Source: Diphasiastrum complanatum
Lineage: Eukaryota; Streptophyta; Lycopodiopsida; Lycopodiales; Lycopodiaceae
Assembly: GCA_029204225.1 (NCBI GenBank)
Contig: CM055111.1
Coordinates: 21,446,639-21,510,638, forward strand
Direction of reading: 5' to 3'
DNA: 64,000 nucleotides
The notes below the pieces were generated by a model that was not told where the DNA came from, did no database searches, and saw nothing but the letters and a program-made list of their open reading frames with translations. Below, one piece after another: positions 24,639 to 36,986 of the stretch. The stretch's first letter is position 1; the number at the start of each line of letters is the position of its first letter. The position numbers and the translations under genes were made by a program.

Positions 24639-26900
24639 GAGCGGGCAGTTTTGCATTTATATTGTGGATTATCAGTCTTGTTTCTATCAAGACATCGTTC
24701 TAGCGCGCAACCAACAATATTTCGAAATCGTTGTTTCTATCAACGATCTGGCTCAACCAGAATAGATCAGTCTTATAGTTCCTCTCTGATTGACAAAATC
24801 GATGGAAATAACTACCATCTCTGGAAGTTCAAGATGAAGGTCATACTACTAGCCAAAGACTTGTGGGACATCGTTGATGGCACAAAACTCAAACCAGAAG
24901 GTGATGCAGCTAACATCACCAAGTGGAGACTAAGAGATGGCAAAGCATTTGCCATGATACTCAAATCAGCCACATACATGCTGCTCAGACCGCTAGGATG
25001 CATGGGACATTCTAGCAACTCTCTACGACATCAGAGACGTTACTTCCAAGCTTCATCTGAGGAAGAAATTCTTCACCCTCAGAATGTCTGATGCAAATAG
25101 TGTTTTGAGCCATCTCAACACTTTCAAAATCTTATGGAGCAAATGACTGCAACTGGCTCAGTCATTGAAGATTCTGATGTTGTTATGACTCTATTATCGA
25201 GTCTACCTGAAGCCTACGGAAATTGGGTCATGGCAATTTCGACCCAGGAGCATCTCACTCTTTCAAGAGTAATTTTGATGCTTCTACAAGAGGAGATCAG
25301 AAGAACTGCATTCTCCTCAGGCTCATGATTGGATCCTCATGCTCTATATTCAAAAAATCAGAAGCTTAGATCCAAGAGATCTACAAAGTCAAAATATATT
25401 GACAAGAAGAGCAACATGCGGTCTGGACCAAATTATGGTTCAGGATCAAATTCAACCTCTTCATTGTTCCAACCAGTGCAAAAATTATAGTGCAGATACT
25501 GTAAGATGACTGGCCACGAAATCAAGGACTGTCAAACTTTGAAGTACAACAACGAGAAGAAGAAGCAGTTCTAGCAGCAAGCAAATTCTGCTACAACCAG
25601 TCACTCAACCCAGCAACAAGAGGAAGATGAAGTAGCCTTCATGACCAAGGTCGAAGAACAACATGATATCGATTCTTGGTACTTGGACTTCGGAGCAACT
25701 CAACCTATGACTCACCATAAGACTGGTTCAAGGATTACAAGCCATTCACCCTCTCAAGAGTTGTGCATCTTGGAGACAACTCATCTCATTCTATGGAAGG
25801 TGAAGGAACAGTCAAAGTCGAATTCAAGAAAGGTGAAGTAAAGTTGTTGTCCAATGTTCTTCATGTTCCTAACCTTACCAAGAATCTACTTTCGATAAGT
25901 AGAATCACGGATTCTGGTCGAAGGGTCGAATTCAATACAGAGGGCTGCACCATACTCGACAAGTCAAGGAAGGTTTTAGCCTTTGGACGAAGTGGCTACC
26001 TCTACAAGCTTAGTCACTGCTATTCGACAAATAGCCAAGCTCTTCACACATCGACTTTTGAATCGATTGATATGTTTTGGCATTTCAGATTAGGCCATCT
26101 AAATTTCAATAGTATTCAGCAAACGTCAACTCAAAATTTAGTGCAAAATCTTCCTTCTATTAGCAAACCGACTTATCCTTGTGAAAGTTGTATCATCGGC
26201 AAGCATGCAAGAAGTCCTTTCATGTCTGATTCAATTCATACTTCTAAAGGTTTGCTTGATCTTGTACATAGCGACATTTGTGGCCCAATGTAGACTGCTT
26301 CGATAGGGGGAGCCCTTTATTTCCTAACTTTCATTGATGATTTCTCTCAACAAATTGTCACCTACTTCTTGTCAAGTTCTTCAAATAGTTCAAGACGTCT
26401 ACTGAAAATCAGACTCAGAGAAAGATCGAGGCTCTACGTACTAATGGAGAGGGAGTAGTCATCTCCACCGAATTCAAGGACTTCTGCAAGGCAAATGGAA
26501 AACATCAACAATACACTACCAGCTACTCACCTCAGTCCAATGGTATAGCTGAAAGGAAGAATCGGTCACTCATCGAGAGTGCCAAGAGCATGATGGCCCA
26601 TGCCTCTCTTCCAAAGAACTTTTGGACAGAAGCTGCTACCACAACAACCTATTTACAAAATCAATCCATCACCAAGGCTTTGAATGGCAAAACATCCTAT
26701 GAGGTGTGGACAGGACCAAAGCCTTCACTCAAGCATATCAGAGTGTTTGGATGCATTGCCTATGCTTAGGTCCTTGATGGCATACAAACTCTACAATGTG
26801 GACACTCAAAAATTGTTCATCAGTAGAGATTTCATTTTTGTGGAAGACAAATCTATCAACCACAAGGGGAAAGCTCCATCGACCTCTAGTCCAAGAGTCA
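24639..26900 (+). pseudogene. Copia element 1: gag, protease, integrase (3' half missing)
   Basis: Gag: LIDKIDGNNYHLWKFKMK (about 24787) and LWDIVDG, later LSSLPEAYGNWV (25200); CCHC knuckle CRYCKMTGHEIKDC at 25492-25533. Protease: WYLDFGATQPMTHH (25678), with Phe in place of the Ser of D-S-G. Pre-integrase HHCC region: FWHFRLGHLNF ... CESCIIGKHA (26073-26210). Integrase core: FLTFIDDFS (26320), then YSPQSNGIAERKN (26520) and ASLPKNFW. Frameshifts and stops occur at about 25080, 25500, 26294 and 26770. The copy is broken off at about 26890, before the reverse transcriptase. + strand, same family as the 30480-34149 copy. Confidence 0.85.
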
Positions 26901-27158
26901 AAAACTTCGACGCAACCATGTGCCCTCAGATTTCACACGTGTGGTCACACATGTGATCCGAACCATCCAATCAACAATTGCCATGTGGCATTCACATGTG
27001 GGTCTATAGTGGCCCAATGAAACTTCGACACATGCCATGTTCCAACGAATCAGTTCTTGACACCTGGAAACTATACGGCTTCGCTCGTGGGGCTGTTATG
27101 AGCCAATTGTAGGATGACACATGGGTAGTTGACCGTTTGACTCACACATGTAAAAAAC

Positions 27159-27168
27159 CTATAAATGG
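27159..27168 (+). promoter_or_regulatory. TATA-like box upstream of the 27413 gene fragment
   Basis: CTATAAATGG lies about 250 bp before the ATG at 27413, in a suitable place for a promoter. The stretch between is pyrimidine-rich and stop-rich, like a 5' UTR. It could equally be the U3 box of a lost LTR. Confidence 0.35.
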
Positions 27169-27412
27169 CACAATCCCCAAAATTTTTTTTGTCTTTCTCG
27201 GTTTTCTCTCATATTGGTTCTTTGCGCACCTCATTTTCTTATGATTTTCATCACATATCGCTTCTCTATGCGTCCCGTTTGCTCCCTCATTGTCTCATCT
27301 CTCTGTGTGCACACAAGAGTGATACTTCGACCGTACATGTCGCTTCTGTGCGTGCGTAGTATACTCCTTTTTTCACAGATACTCCCCTCTCGCACAGAAC
27401 TGATACTAGGCA

Positions 27413-28675
27413 ATGGCTTCCTCACCTGATTCTAGTCGGGAGTCCTTGTTGTCCATATTTCTCACTGAGTTTGGTATAACTAAGCGCATAGAGTACTTCA
27501 AGTCCCTCTTTCGGCCTTTCTTATATGTATTTAGTATAGCACAGCAAAGTCCGGATGTTTTTTATGACCAATATGTCAGATTCAAGGATATAATCAGTAT
27601 CCCTTTAATCTCTCTATGTGTAATTTGTCGTTTATGCATTTCACTAACCTTGTACATACTTTTTCACATTAGAAGCAGCGGCTAGACATGATGTACACTA
27701 AACTTTTTGACCAATTTAAGAATTCCAATGAATGTAATTGTTGTAAACGAAAATGTCGTTTTCTTGAGTATCAAATTGAATTTGTATTTTTCTTGTTAGT
27801 AAAAATCCCAGTAGAGTCAAATACATCGAAACCCGATATTGAGATCCGTTCATCCTCCAGTACTGAACATTCCATAAAGGATATCAGTCATTTCTTGGTG
27901 GATACTCCTGATAAAGACACTGACTATTTGAGTGTAGATGATAAGCTGAGGGATGCTTTCATTGGCTATAATGCCAATATTGAGAAAAAAATTGCTGATG
28001 TACATGCTAAATGCTTTTTTGATTTGCCGAAATATTATATAAACAAAGATGTGTATATCACAACAACAGATCTCTGTGTTTTTTTTTTATTATCGGGAGG
28101 ATGAGGTGCTTTGTCTATTGTCAAGCACCATTTAGGAGTTCTCTGACATTGTTGATTTTGAAACCAAAGACTTGGTGCCGGGCATTGACTATGATGATGA
28201 AGAAGGTATTCTGACTAGTGAGGAATGTTTGTCCTTGGCTATGGCAAATGTTCGTGATCATGGACGAAGTTTGCCATCTGATGAGAAATTATCTCATTCC
28301 AGGCCCAGCTGGGATTCCCTCATCCATCAGTTATGAAATTTGCAGATGACTCTTCTTCAATAGGTGGTCACAATATAGATCATCCCGATCTAGTTGCAAC
28401 AGATGGTGATGAATGCATAAGTTTTACTGTATGTTTATCTGATGCATGTGTTCTATTAAATTTAATAAACTAAGAACACCAATTTTGTTATGCAGAATAC
28501 ACTTTTGATCGATGACTTTGCTACTCGTCGAGGGGGCTTCAGACAATATTCATCATCTTTCCACAGGGATAGTGGTCTCGGCCACTACTTGAGCCACTTT
28601 CAGAAAATGAAATGTGTGTTGGTCATTCCAAACTTAGTCCAATTGGAGAGACTATGATAATGGCTGTGAAAGCCT
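27413..28675 (+). pseudogene. Unrecognised gene fragment with introns
   Basis: The ATG at 27413 opens MASSPDSSRESLLSIF..., running until about 27620. A likely acceptor (CATTAG|AAG, 27676) opens a second exon (KQRLDMMYTKLFDQFK, then a Cys-rich CNCCKRKC, then an Asp/Ser-rich part) that closes at a stop at 28102. Further on, VDFETKDLVPGIDYDDEEG (about 28150) and DGDECISFT | NTLLIDDFATRRGGF join across a GT-AG intron at 28429-28495 (67 bp). The frame then stops at about 28658. I do not recognise the family. Acidic stretches and a Cys cluster are all that can be said. It lies between two broken copia elements, so it may be a captured or stranded host gene piece. Confidence 0.4.
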
Positions 28676-28679
28676 TATC

Positions 28680-29300
28680 TTATTATCTAGGTGGACATAA
28701 ATTTTCTAAAGCAAATAAAATTATTTCTGTGAAGAGATCGTATGTTTTGAGCATATTAGGATTTGTAGATGGGAATGTACCATAAAGGAATTCCCATTAT
28801 TCATTGTATGCAACGTATATAGAATTGAGTGGTAACAAGAACAATGCGCATCTTCTGGATGCATATGCAAGTAAAGAGTTACTGCATTAGCACAACAATT
28901 GCACAAGATGAAATATTAGATCCCACTGAATGAAACTTTGTATATATTGAATATTATGAATACAATTTACATTTGTAGCATTTTTGTAGCTCTGAATTTT
29001 TAGCTTCTTTGCTACTCAATAAATTTGCAAGCTTTTCTAAATTTGTCGTAATTTGAAGATTTGGTGATCTGTCGGATTTGAACTCTGCGGTAGAACCACT
29101 GAAATAATTGGCAAATATAAATCTGTTTTTCATTGGTTTCTCCATGTTGTATATTTCAATGAAATGTTGTCGGTGCTTGCCAATGTGACTTCTCCATCCC
29201 TTGTGATGACCAGACACTTAGGCTTCTAGATGTGTTTGCAAAAAATGATGTATGATCTCTTAGTATGTGCTGCACGTGTCAAAATCGTAATGTAAGTCTT
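28680..29300. other. No recognised content
   Basis: AT-rich DNA without repeats or frames that I can assign. It may continue the intron or 3' region of the 27413 gene fragment. Confidence 0.4.
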
Positions 29301-30480
29301 ATGCTTTGGATCAAAATATATAGTTGAATTGAAAGCTGCTCCATGTAATGAATGACATGATCTTTTCCCATCCCCAGGGTGGATCAACGGTTGAGATCAG
29401 TAAGATCTGGACTGTAGGCTTGGAAGTGGCCATTGGATATCACATATAAGGACCCGAAGGGCTATGAAGTGAGGAATTGCACTTCTCTTTAATAAAAATC
29501 TTCAAATTGAAATTCGGTGAAAGGGTCCAACTAGTGAAAGTCATTTTGAAGGCTACTTCATAAAGAAGTAGTAGTTCAAAAAGCTGAAAAATCTCTAATT
29601 TGGGCCTCCCTTAGTGTATTTTGGCCAAACGAAGGGCTATGGACTCCAAACGAAGGGCACTCGGACTGTACTTGCAAGTATGGTACCACAAAACAGGAGA
29701 ATGCACTCAGTGGACATCAAATCTCTTTTTTCCCTTTTAAGGAGCGGGTAGTCAGGAGTGTGAGGTAAAAGGCACTTCACATTTGGAAAGCGGCTTGGCT
29801 TGCGAAATGCCACCTAAGCAACGGGACGCCCTGGTGTGAAATTTTAGTAGGTCATCAAAATAAGTCATTGACGTTTCCATTTTACCCAAAAACATACTGA
29901 TAGAGCAAGAACTGTGGGATGTCATCACAGGTGATGAGAGAAGACCACCAAATGAAGCGGACATTAAAGTGTTCGATAGGAAGGTGAGGAAAGCTTTGAC
30001 CTTCATCAACTTATCAGTGAAAGACCACATCATCACCCACATAAAGTGATGCCACTACACCTAGACAAACATGGGATGTGCTAAAGGAGCAGTTCGAGAT
30101 GTGAAATCCATCAAGGATTATGTTTCTGAAGTCAAAGCTGAATAGTGCCCGAATGGAGCAAGGAGAGCACATTCAGACTTATATGACTAGAATCAAGACA
30201 ATGAGAGATGAATTGCATTCTATTGGTGAGTGCATACGTGATGTTGAGAGCTAGTGCACAATGCATTGTGCGGCATTGCAGAACCTTATCAGATGTTTGT
30301 AAGAGGGATAGCATCAAGAGAAAGATTACCAACCTTTGATGAGCTCATATAAATCTTGATGCAAGAGGAGCAACAACAAGAGATGGTGAAGGCTAGACGT
30401 CAAAATACTGATGATCAAGCACTTGCGACATGTCAAAAACAAGGCAAAGGCTTGATCTTCGTAGTTCTCCTTGGATAGAT
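29300..30480 (+). pseudogene. Second copia gag relic with LTR-like leader
   Basis: A TATA-like ACATATAAGG (29444) and AATAAAAA (29491) suggest an LTR, though I found no partner. From 29903 the + strand reads EQELWDVITGDERRPPNEAD and KALTFINLSVKDHIITHI, a copia gag (UBN2-type) segment, then RLPTFDELI and LMQEEQQQEM (30326-30385). It is interrupted by stops and frameshifts. At about 30480-30520 it passes into integrase-side sequence of the copia family seen at 24639, so the junction is a deletion or recombination point. Confidence 0.6.
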
Positions 30481-33250
30481 GATCCAGGAAAGTCATTCTT
30501 GACAAATCCCGGAAGGTTCTAACCTACGGAAGAAGAAGAGGCTATCTTTACAAACTCAGCCACTACTACTCTTTTAACAGTCAAGCTCTTCACACAACCA
30601 CTTCTGAATTAATTGATATGTTGTGGCATTTCAGACTTGGCCACCTCAATTTCAATAGTATTCAGCAAATGTCTGTTTAAAGTCTAGTACAAGCTCTGTC
30701 GTTTGTCAAGAAGCCCACTTCTCATGCAAAAGTTGTATTATCAGCAAGCATGCTAGAAGCTCCTTTAATTTAGACTCAGTTCATACATCCAAGGGCTTGC
30801 TTGACCTTGTACATAGCAACATTTGTGGCCCGATGCAGACTGCTTTGATATGCAGGGAGCTCTCTATTTCCTAACCTTCATCGACGACTTCTCTCGAAGG
30901 ACTGTTACTTACTTTATGAAGAACAAATCCGAAGCATTCAAATTCTTCAAGCAATTCAAAGCGTCTGCAGAAAACCATACCCAGAGGAAGATCAAGGCTC
31001 TTCGCACAAATAGAGGGGGAGAGTATATCTCCACATAATTCAAGGAGTTCAGCAAGGCCAATGAGATACATCAGCAATTTACAACTAGCTACTCACCTCA
31101 GTCCAATGGTATAGCTAAACGGAAGAATCGGACACTCATCGAAAGTGCCAAGAGCATGTTGGCCCATGCCTCTCTTCCAAAGAAATTTTGGGCAGAAGCT
31201 GTTGCTACAGCTGCCTACTTACAGAATCGATCTATCACCAAAGCCTTGAATGGCAAGATACCTTATGAGGAGTGGACATGATCGAAACCATCACTCAAAA
31301 ATATTAGAGTGTTTGGATGCATCGCTTTCACTTAGATCCCTAAAGATCTAAGAAGAAAGCTAGATGACAAAAATAGGAAAACCATTTTCATTGGCTATTC
31401 CCCAGATCACAAGACATACAAGCTCTACAAACTGGATATTGAGAAGGCATTCACCAGTAGAGATGTCATTTTTGTGGAAGACCGATTCATCGATTACAAA
31501 GGATAAGCTCCATCGACTTCCTATCCCAGAGCCGACAATTTGGAACTCAACATTGATCAACAACTTGAATCCGACTCTGACAAAGAGACAGACCCTCGAC
31601 AAGTCGAAACTTATCAGAGGATCAAAGCTCAACCCAAAAGATCAAACTGATCCAAACAGCCTCCATCCTGATTCATGGATGATCCAGCCTGCTACTTTGT
31701 GCAGGAACCAAACACTGTTTCAGAGGCAATGTCGACACCTGATACTGACCAGTGGAAAGATGCAATGGACACTGAATTTGATTCTCTCATCGAGAATCAA
31801 ACATGGACTATTACTGAGCTACCAAAGGATCGAAATCCAATTCCATGCAAATGGATATTCAAAGAGAAGTATGATGTTGAAGGAAGATTAAATCGATACA
31901 AGGCCAAGCTTGTCGCCCAAGGCTTCTCCCAGATTCCAGATCTAGATTATTCTGAAACCTTCAGCCTAGTTGTCAAACATGCTTTGATTCGCCTACTCCT
32001 CTCCTCTACAGCCGCAACAGACCTTGAAGTCCACCAAATGGATGTCCAGACTACCTTTCTCAATGGGATTATCAAAGAATATGTCGCTCAGGGTCAAGGA
32101 GCACCTAGTATGCAAAATCCACAAGGCTCTCTATGGGTTGAAACAATCACCAAGAGCTTGGTTCCAAAAGATCAACACATTTTTGATAGAGAATGGTTTT
32201 ATTCCAAACTCAGCAAATGTCTACTTCAAGTCTGTACCAGATTACTTCATCACATCACTCTCTATGTAGATGATACAATATTATTCAGTAACAATCTAAA
32301 TCTGATGAAGGATACGAAATGCATGCTGGCCCAAGAATACAAGATGACTGATGGGTCCAGCCCACTATTGTCTCAGAATCCAGATCCAACGAGATCGTCC
32401 CAACAGACTGATTTTTATCAGTCAGCAACGATATCTCAACAACGTGCTGGAAAAGTATGGAATGGCCAACTGCAAACCAAGTTACTTTCCACTCGACCCT
32501 GGACTAAAACTATCAAAGGAACAATTTTCTCAAACTAAGGTAGAAAAGAAGGAAATGAAGTGCTACCCGTTTCAATCCATCATCGGCTCACTGATGTACG
32601 CAATGATCTGCACGCGACCAGATCTTGCATATTCGATCAGTACACTTAGCCAGTTCCTATTAAATTCGGGCCTAACTCACTGGAAAGCACTAACAAAGGT
32701 CATGAAGTACATCCAGACAACAAAAACTCTCAACATCTGCTATGGAAACAGCCAAACCGCAAATATCCTTAAAGCCTACACAGATGCGGATTGGGCAGGA
32801 GATATCGAACTAGAAAATCAACTTTTGGATTTGTATTTTTATACAACCAAGACAATCTCATGGAATAGCCAGAAGCAGACCTCGGTTGCATTATCGTCAA
32901 TGGAATCCGAATACATAGCTGTCACAAATGCAACCAAAGAGGCGATCTGGCTAAGGCAACTCCTAGCAGACCTCAACCTTGCACGAACAATTCCTACAAC
33001 AATCTATTGTGACAATTAAAGCACAATAGCGTTATCTCTCAATCTGAGATTTCAATCTCGAAGCAAACATATCGAAATAAAGTATCATTACCTTAGAGAG
33101 AAAGTGCATAGCAAGGAAGTAGCATTGGTTTTATGCATAACAAACTACATGACAACATATTACTTCACAAAGGCTCTTTCAAAAGAGCAACATCTCGGAT
33201 TTAACGATATGTTAAATTTGAAGATCAAAGTTTTTCAAGATCAGGGGGAG
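30480..33250 (+). pseudogene. Copia element 2: integrase, reverse transcriptase, RNase H
   Basis: It begins in the pre-integrase region (GYLYKLSHYYS, LWHFRLGHLNF, 30540-30660) and continues with the integrase core (FLTFIDDFSRRTVTYFMKNK, 30865; YSPQSNGIA, 31090). The reverse transcriptase runs from about 31675 (DQWKDAMDTEF, CKWIFKEKYD, VHQMDVQTTFLNG; KIHKALYGLKQSPRAWF; LYVDDTILFS at 32258-32290 holds the catalytic pair). RNase H follows (YTDADWAGD 32778, SSMESEYIA 32897) to 33019. Frameshifts at about 32090, 32270 and 32340 break the polyprotein. The polypurine tract CAGGGGGAG (33242-33250) directly precedes the 3' LTR. Confidence 0.9.
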
Positions 33251-34149
33251 TGTTGGATTTCTATGCTCAGGACAAATCCATTTGGTAATGAGCATCCTGA
33301 AGAATCTATCTCAGTCGACAAATCGGACCCGCCCGACAAATCTTCAAAACAGACGAAGGCCGACATGATATTACGGACCTTCGCATTTTTAAGAATTTTG
33401 TTTTTTTTCTTTTATGCCTTAATCATTTTTAAAACGCTGTCGTCTTTTTCGCCTTTTTTGCATCTTCAGAAAAAATGCGACACTGTGACAAAACTTCATT
33501 TTAAGGGCACTGTCGGGTTTTTTTGCCTTTTTTGCATCTTTGGAAAAAATGCGACACTGTGACCAAACTTCATTTTAAGGACATTGTTGGGTTTTTCGCC
33601 TTTTTCGCATCTTTGGGAAAAATGCAACACTATGACCAAACTTCATTTTAAGGGCACTGTCGGGTTTTTTTGTCTTTTTCGCATCTTCAAAAAAAATGCG
33701 GCATTGTGACCAAACTTCATTTTAAGAGCATTGTCGGGTTTTTTCGCATTTCGCTGCGTTCGCATTTTAAGGCACGTTCGCGTTTTTTGGGTTTCTCCAA
33801 AAGTGGCAGACGACGTAAATTACATTCAATGCTTGTAAGATATTTTTTAAGACACTTGTAAATATATACTACTAGCTGAAGCAAGCAATGTAAGTGTTGT
33901 TTTAACATTATAATCAGAATTCTTCTGTAGCCAACGTTATCACGCTCAGCAAGCTGAAGTTATTACTTCAAGCCATTGTACTCAATGTTGATATTAATCA
34001 GAGTGCAATTTTCTGTCTCACTATTGTATTGTTCATTTGCGCAATTTGTATGAATGATTCATCTTGAATATTTTTGTTGCTAACTGTTGTGTTCGCCTAT
34101 GCTCAAAGCTTCAAGCTTCCGCTGCCGATCATCCCCACGTTTTACGACA
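33251..34149 (+). repeat. 3' LTR of copia element 2
   Basis: TGTTGGATTTC...TTTACGACA, 899 bp, directly after the polypurine tract. Its two ends match the LTR at 23727-24638, but its middle is a minisatellite instead. The bases flanking the two LTRs (TTTAT and GTAAG) do not form a target duplication, so the two LTRs belong to different insertions. Confidence 0.8.
33437..33750. repeat. Minisatellite inside the copia LTR, unit about 74 bp
   Basis: Four complete units and a fragment, each opening GTCGGGTTTTT.GC and containing GCATCTT..GAAAAAATGCG and CCAAACTTCATTTTAAG, lie head to tail. Units differ by a few substitutions each. Confidence 0.9.
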
Positions 34150-34960
34150 GTAAGAACATGGGCATTTGTGAGGCAAGAACGATATATGAACTCATTCTAA
34201 TGACATATCATCAACCTTGAAGTTTGGAAAAACGCTAATATATTAAAAGTCAATGAAATTGACAAATTACAATATTTCAACTGCAAAAAAAAGTCAGATC
34301 GTTGGCGTCTCCAATCTTTATGCTTTAAGAAATAGGCAATTGCCCTTTCCACTAGGTTTAGAGGCAATTCTGCATCTGTGTACATTTACTCATATCGTAT
34401 TGGTCTAGCATTTTGGGCTCAATGGAGTATATATATGCCAAGTGTCAATGCAACCTACTAAAACAAGTAAACTACCTACAAAAAAAGACATGACTAGAAT
34501 GCTTATGTGCACATGAGAACTTACATTAGGATGTATATTTTCTTGTATAGTGGAAAGTCCTGGCCTTGAGGGCTTCCCACAATTTGAGATTCAGTCAGTT
34601 TTGACTGCTTGGATTTTCATAGTAGTCTAAGGTTCTCAACATTCTATCTTTTCAAAGTGTAAGGTTGAGGTTTGTTGACAAAAAAATTTTAGTTCCATCT
34701 TGGAAAAATCAACTAAAAAACATAAATCTTGGACTATCCATATGAGAAAACATTCTTGGATTTTCAAATCCAAGAAAGTTTTGAGGGTCGGATCCCCAAA
34801 CCATGGGAAGTTCCAAGCAAGCGGATATTGCATGGCATAAAACACCAAGGTTTGCCACAAAAATTTTAGTCCCAATCCTTGACCTGGCTAGCGGGAGGAG
34901 AGTCACTTCACCTAGTTGTTGGTCTTACGGGTGCCTGTTGTAAAGTTACCTTTACAAGCC
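34150..34960. other. No recognised content
   Basis: AT-rich DNA between the copia LTR and the GGCGCC-rich segment. Short frames only, none recognised. Confidence 0.45.
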
Positions 34961-34967
34961 TTACTTT

Positions 34968-35090
34968 CGGCGCCACCGGCGCCAGTATTGTCCCCGGCGC
35001 CAGCAGCGCCCCTGCTGCTCCCGGCGCCAACAGCACCGGCGCCGCTCCCGGTGCCACTGTGACTAGAATCCAGCCGGCGCCAAGTTCCTA
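34968..35090. repeat. CpG-dense segment with repeated GGCGCC
   Basis: GGCGCC occurs six times in about 110 bp, within imperfect GGCGCCA/CGCCAGCAGC repeats. The only open frame is Ala/Pro/Gly-rich and looks like a by-product of the repeat. This is sharply GC-rich against the AT-rich surroundings. Confidence 0.75.
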
Positions 35091-35579
35091 TGGCTGAAAA
35101 TCTTTGATTGGTTCTAGCGAAGTCCAGAGAGCTCAGATCGATGTGCAATCACCTCACACGATCTAGGCATGATTAAAGGAAGCCTGAGGATCAATAAATT
35201 CTAGAGAGAGAAAATGACTTTCTAGAGAGAGAAAATCCTAGAGAGAGAAAACGTGCGTTGCCAGCCTGGGTAGAGTACTTGGTATGAGGGGAGGTGGCGA
35301 ATCCCACCAATACTATAGGGGAGTGCGGGTTGTAACTCAGGGCGAGCTCCAACCAAGTCTCAGCCTCCCTTGTTGGAATGTTGTCCTGGCAGTTGCCTTG
35401 GCATGCCAGCGCCCCGAAGACTAGGGTCAGTCACACACTTGAAATGTAATCTTCTCAGATTTATCAATAAAGTGGGATTTTCCTCAAACTGACTATGATT
35501 ACCTTCTGGGTTTCAGTGTTCGGTAAAAGCGCCAGTTGTAGGGCCGCTTCAAACTTTTTAATTTGGCACATAGCTGAGG

Positions 35580-36110
35580 GTCGTATCCCGGGACACCAGC
35601 GGTATGCCGTCGGGACCATTCGGTCCGTGGCGCCAGCGGTATGCTGTCGGGACCATTTGGTCCAAGAACTGGTTGTCTCCATATCTGTCGCGACTTGTGG
35701 TTCTGAGTGTTCCTTGCACGAACGTGAATGGGTTAAGCTCTTGGGGAACGGGCTCTAACCTGTCGGCTGAGTTGGACGACTTGCTTGGGTGGAAGTTACC
35801 TGTTTATGGCTGTCCAGTCTGGCGTGGCGCCAGGTTGGCTTCCAGTGCTCGTGACGAAGCTTTCAGTTGGTTAAGTCTGATGTAAGTCAGACCGCTTGCT
35901 TGGAATGGATGTTACTCGTTTGTAACGAAGCTTCGAGTTGGTTAAGTTTGATGTATGTCGGACAACTGGCGTGGAGGGAGGTTACCCACATCGGGATCCC
36001 CAATTTGGCATGGCGCCAGGTTGGATCTCAATGTTGGTTTCGGAACTTCAAGTTGGTTAAGTCTGATCTTTGTTGGCGAGTTGGTTGCTTGTATGTCAAG
36101 TGAGTTTGGA
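35580..36110. repeat. Diverged tandem repeats with GGCGCCAGGTTGG and AGTTGGTTAAG motifs
   Basis: A 38-40 bp unit (CCAGCGGTATGC.GTCGGGACC) occurs twice at about 35598-35672. A longer unit with CTTC.AGTTGGTTAAGT.TGAT recurs at about 35858, 35932 and 36046, and TGGCGCCAGGTTGG occurs at about 35825 and 36012. The preceding stretch has AATAAA (35465), so this could be part of a decayed LTR element; no coding sequence is visible. Confidence 0.55.
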
Positions 36111-36878
36111 TGGCAAGAGTTGAAGGCTGGGAAGCTAAGTCGTGGTTCCCGGCTCCCTTTGGGATGCCTGCGCTACAGTGCCCCCACATGTAGTTAGAAT
36201 GCTCAATTAGTGCTAACTATCTATTGTTGTTGCCCCACTTGACTTATCTAACCAAGTATGTTAGTACATTTGGTACGTGCTAATGAAATAAAGTAGTTTT
36301 TCAGCTCTCCTAACAAACTTGAAAGGGCATGGTTAGTGCTCTCATGGTTTTGTTGGTTCTTTGTCTCAACTCTAGCTATTTTGGCAGTTGAACATGGATT
36401 CCAATTACAATGCAACCCACCAGTTGTTGTTGGAAATCATTGTTTGTTGAATTGCTGGTTGTTGAATAATGCCAATGTTCTCTTGCTAGTTGTCCTCATG
36501 ATGGTCATAGTGCATTCCTCCAAATTGCTAGTGACGTTGATGCAAATCTTAATTTAACACAACTCTCACTTGTTAAAAATATGCCAACAATAGGTAGGAT
36601 CTCAAGTGCTCGTTACAACTAACATAATGATATTAAGTCGCCCCTAACCTAACGAAACGAAGGATTCAACTAAATGCTTGGTGGAGGTGATTGAGAGATG
36701 CTCTTGCAAGCTCTCACTCAACTCACATGTCAACACCTTCCAAGCACTCTCTCCTCACACTTCAAGTAGTGAGAATACTAGGTTCGTAGGCCTGCATCTC
36801 TACCCTACAACTCATGCTAACATTTAGCATCTAGATGGGGCACACCCTTTTTCTTCTTTTTCTCCATGTCCTCACCCA
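36110..36878. other. Intergenic stretch before the RCL1-like promoter
   Basis: No gene or repeat recognised. The frame at 36336-36557 has no motif. The last 200 bp are rich in ACTC/CTCTC and probably belong to the promoter of the next gene. Confidence 0.4.
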
Positions 36879-36903
36879 TTAGGGTTTCTCCAGTAAACCC
36901 TAA
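36879..36903 (+). promoter_or_regulatory. Pair of telo-box motifs
   Basis: TTAGGGTTT (36879-36887) and AAACCCTAA (36895-36903) stand as an inverted pair about 90 bp before the ATG of the RCL1-like exon. Telo-boxes are typical of plant promoters of ribosome-biogenesis and translation genes, which fits the predicted product. Confidence 0.65.
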
Positions 36904-36941
36904 TATTGCTTCGTATTATATTTTAGGTCTGAGTAGCAACT

Positions 36942-36942
<1 letters not shown>

Positions 36943-36982
<40 letters not shown>
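36943..36982 (+). repeat. (GA)20 microsatellite in the presumed 5' UTR
   Basis: A perfect GA run that ends five bases before the ATG codon at 36987. Purine dinucleotide runs are common in plant 5' UTRs. Confidence 0.9.
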
Positions 36983-36984
<2 letters not shown>

Positions 36985-36986
36985 CT

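Noticed and set aside
23727-34149. One single full-length copia element from 23727 to 34149
   Set aside because: The integrase region is present twice, flanking bases do not form a target duplication and the LTR middles differ, so two insertions are more likely.
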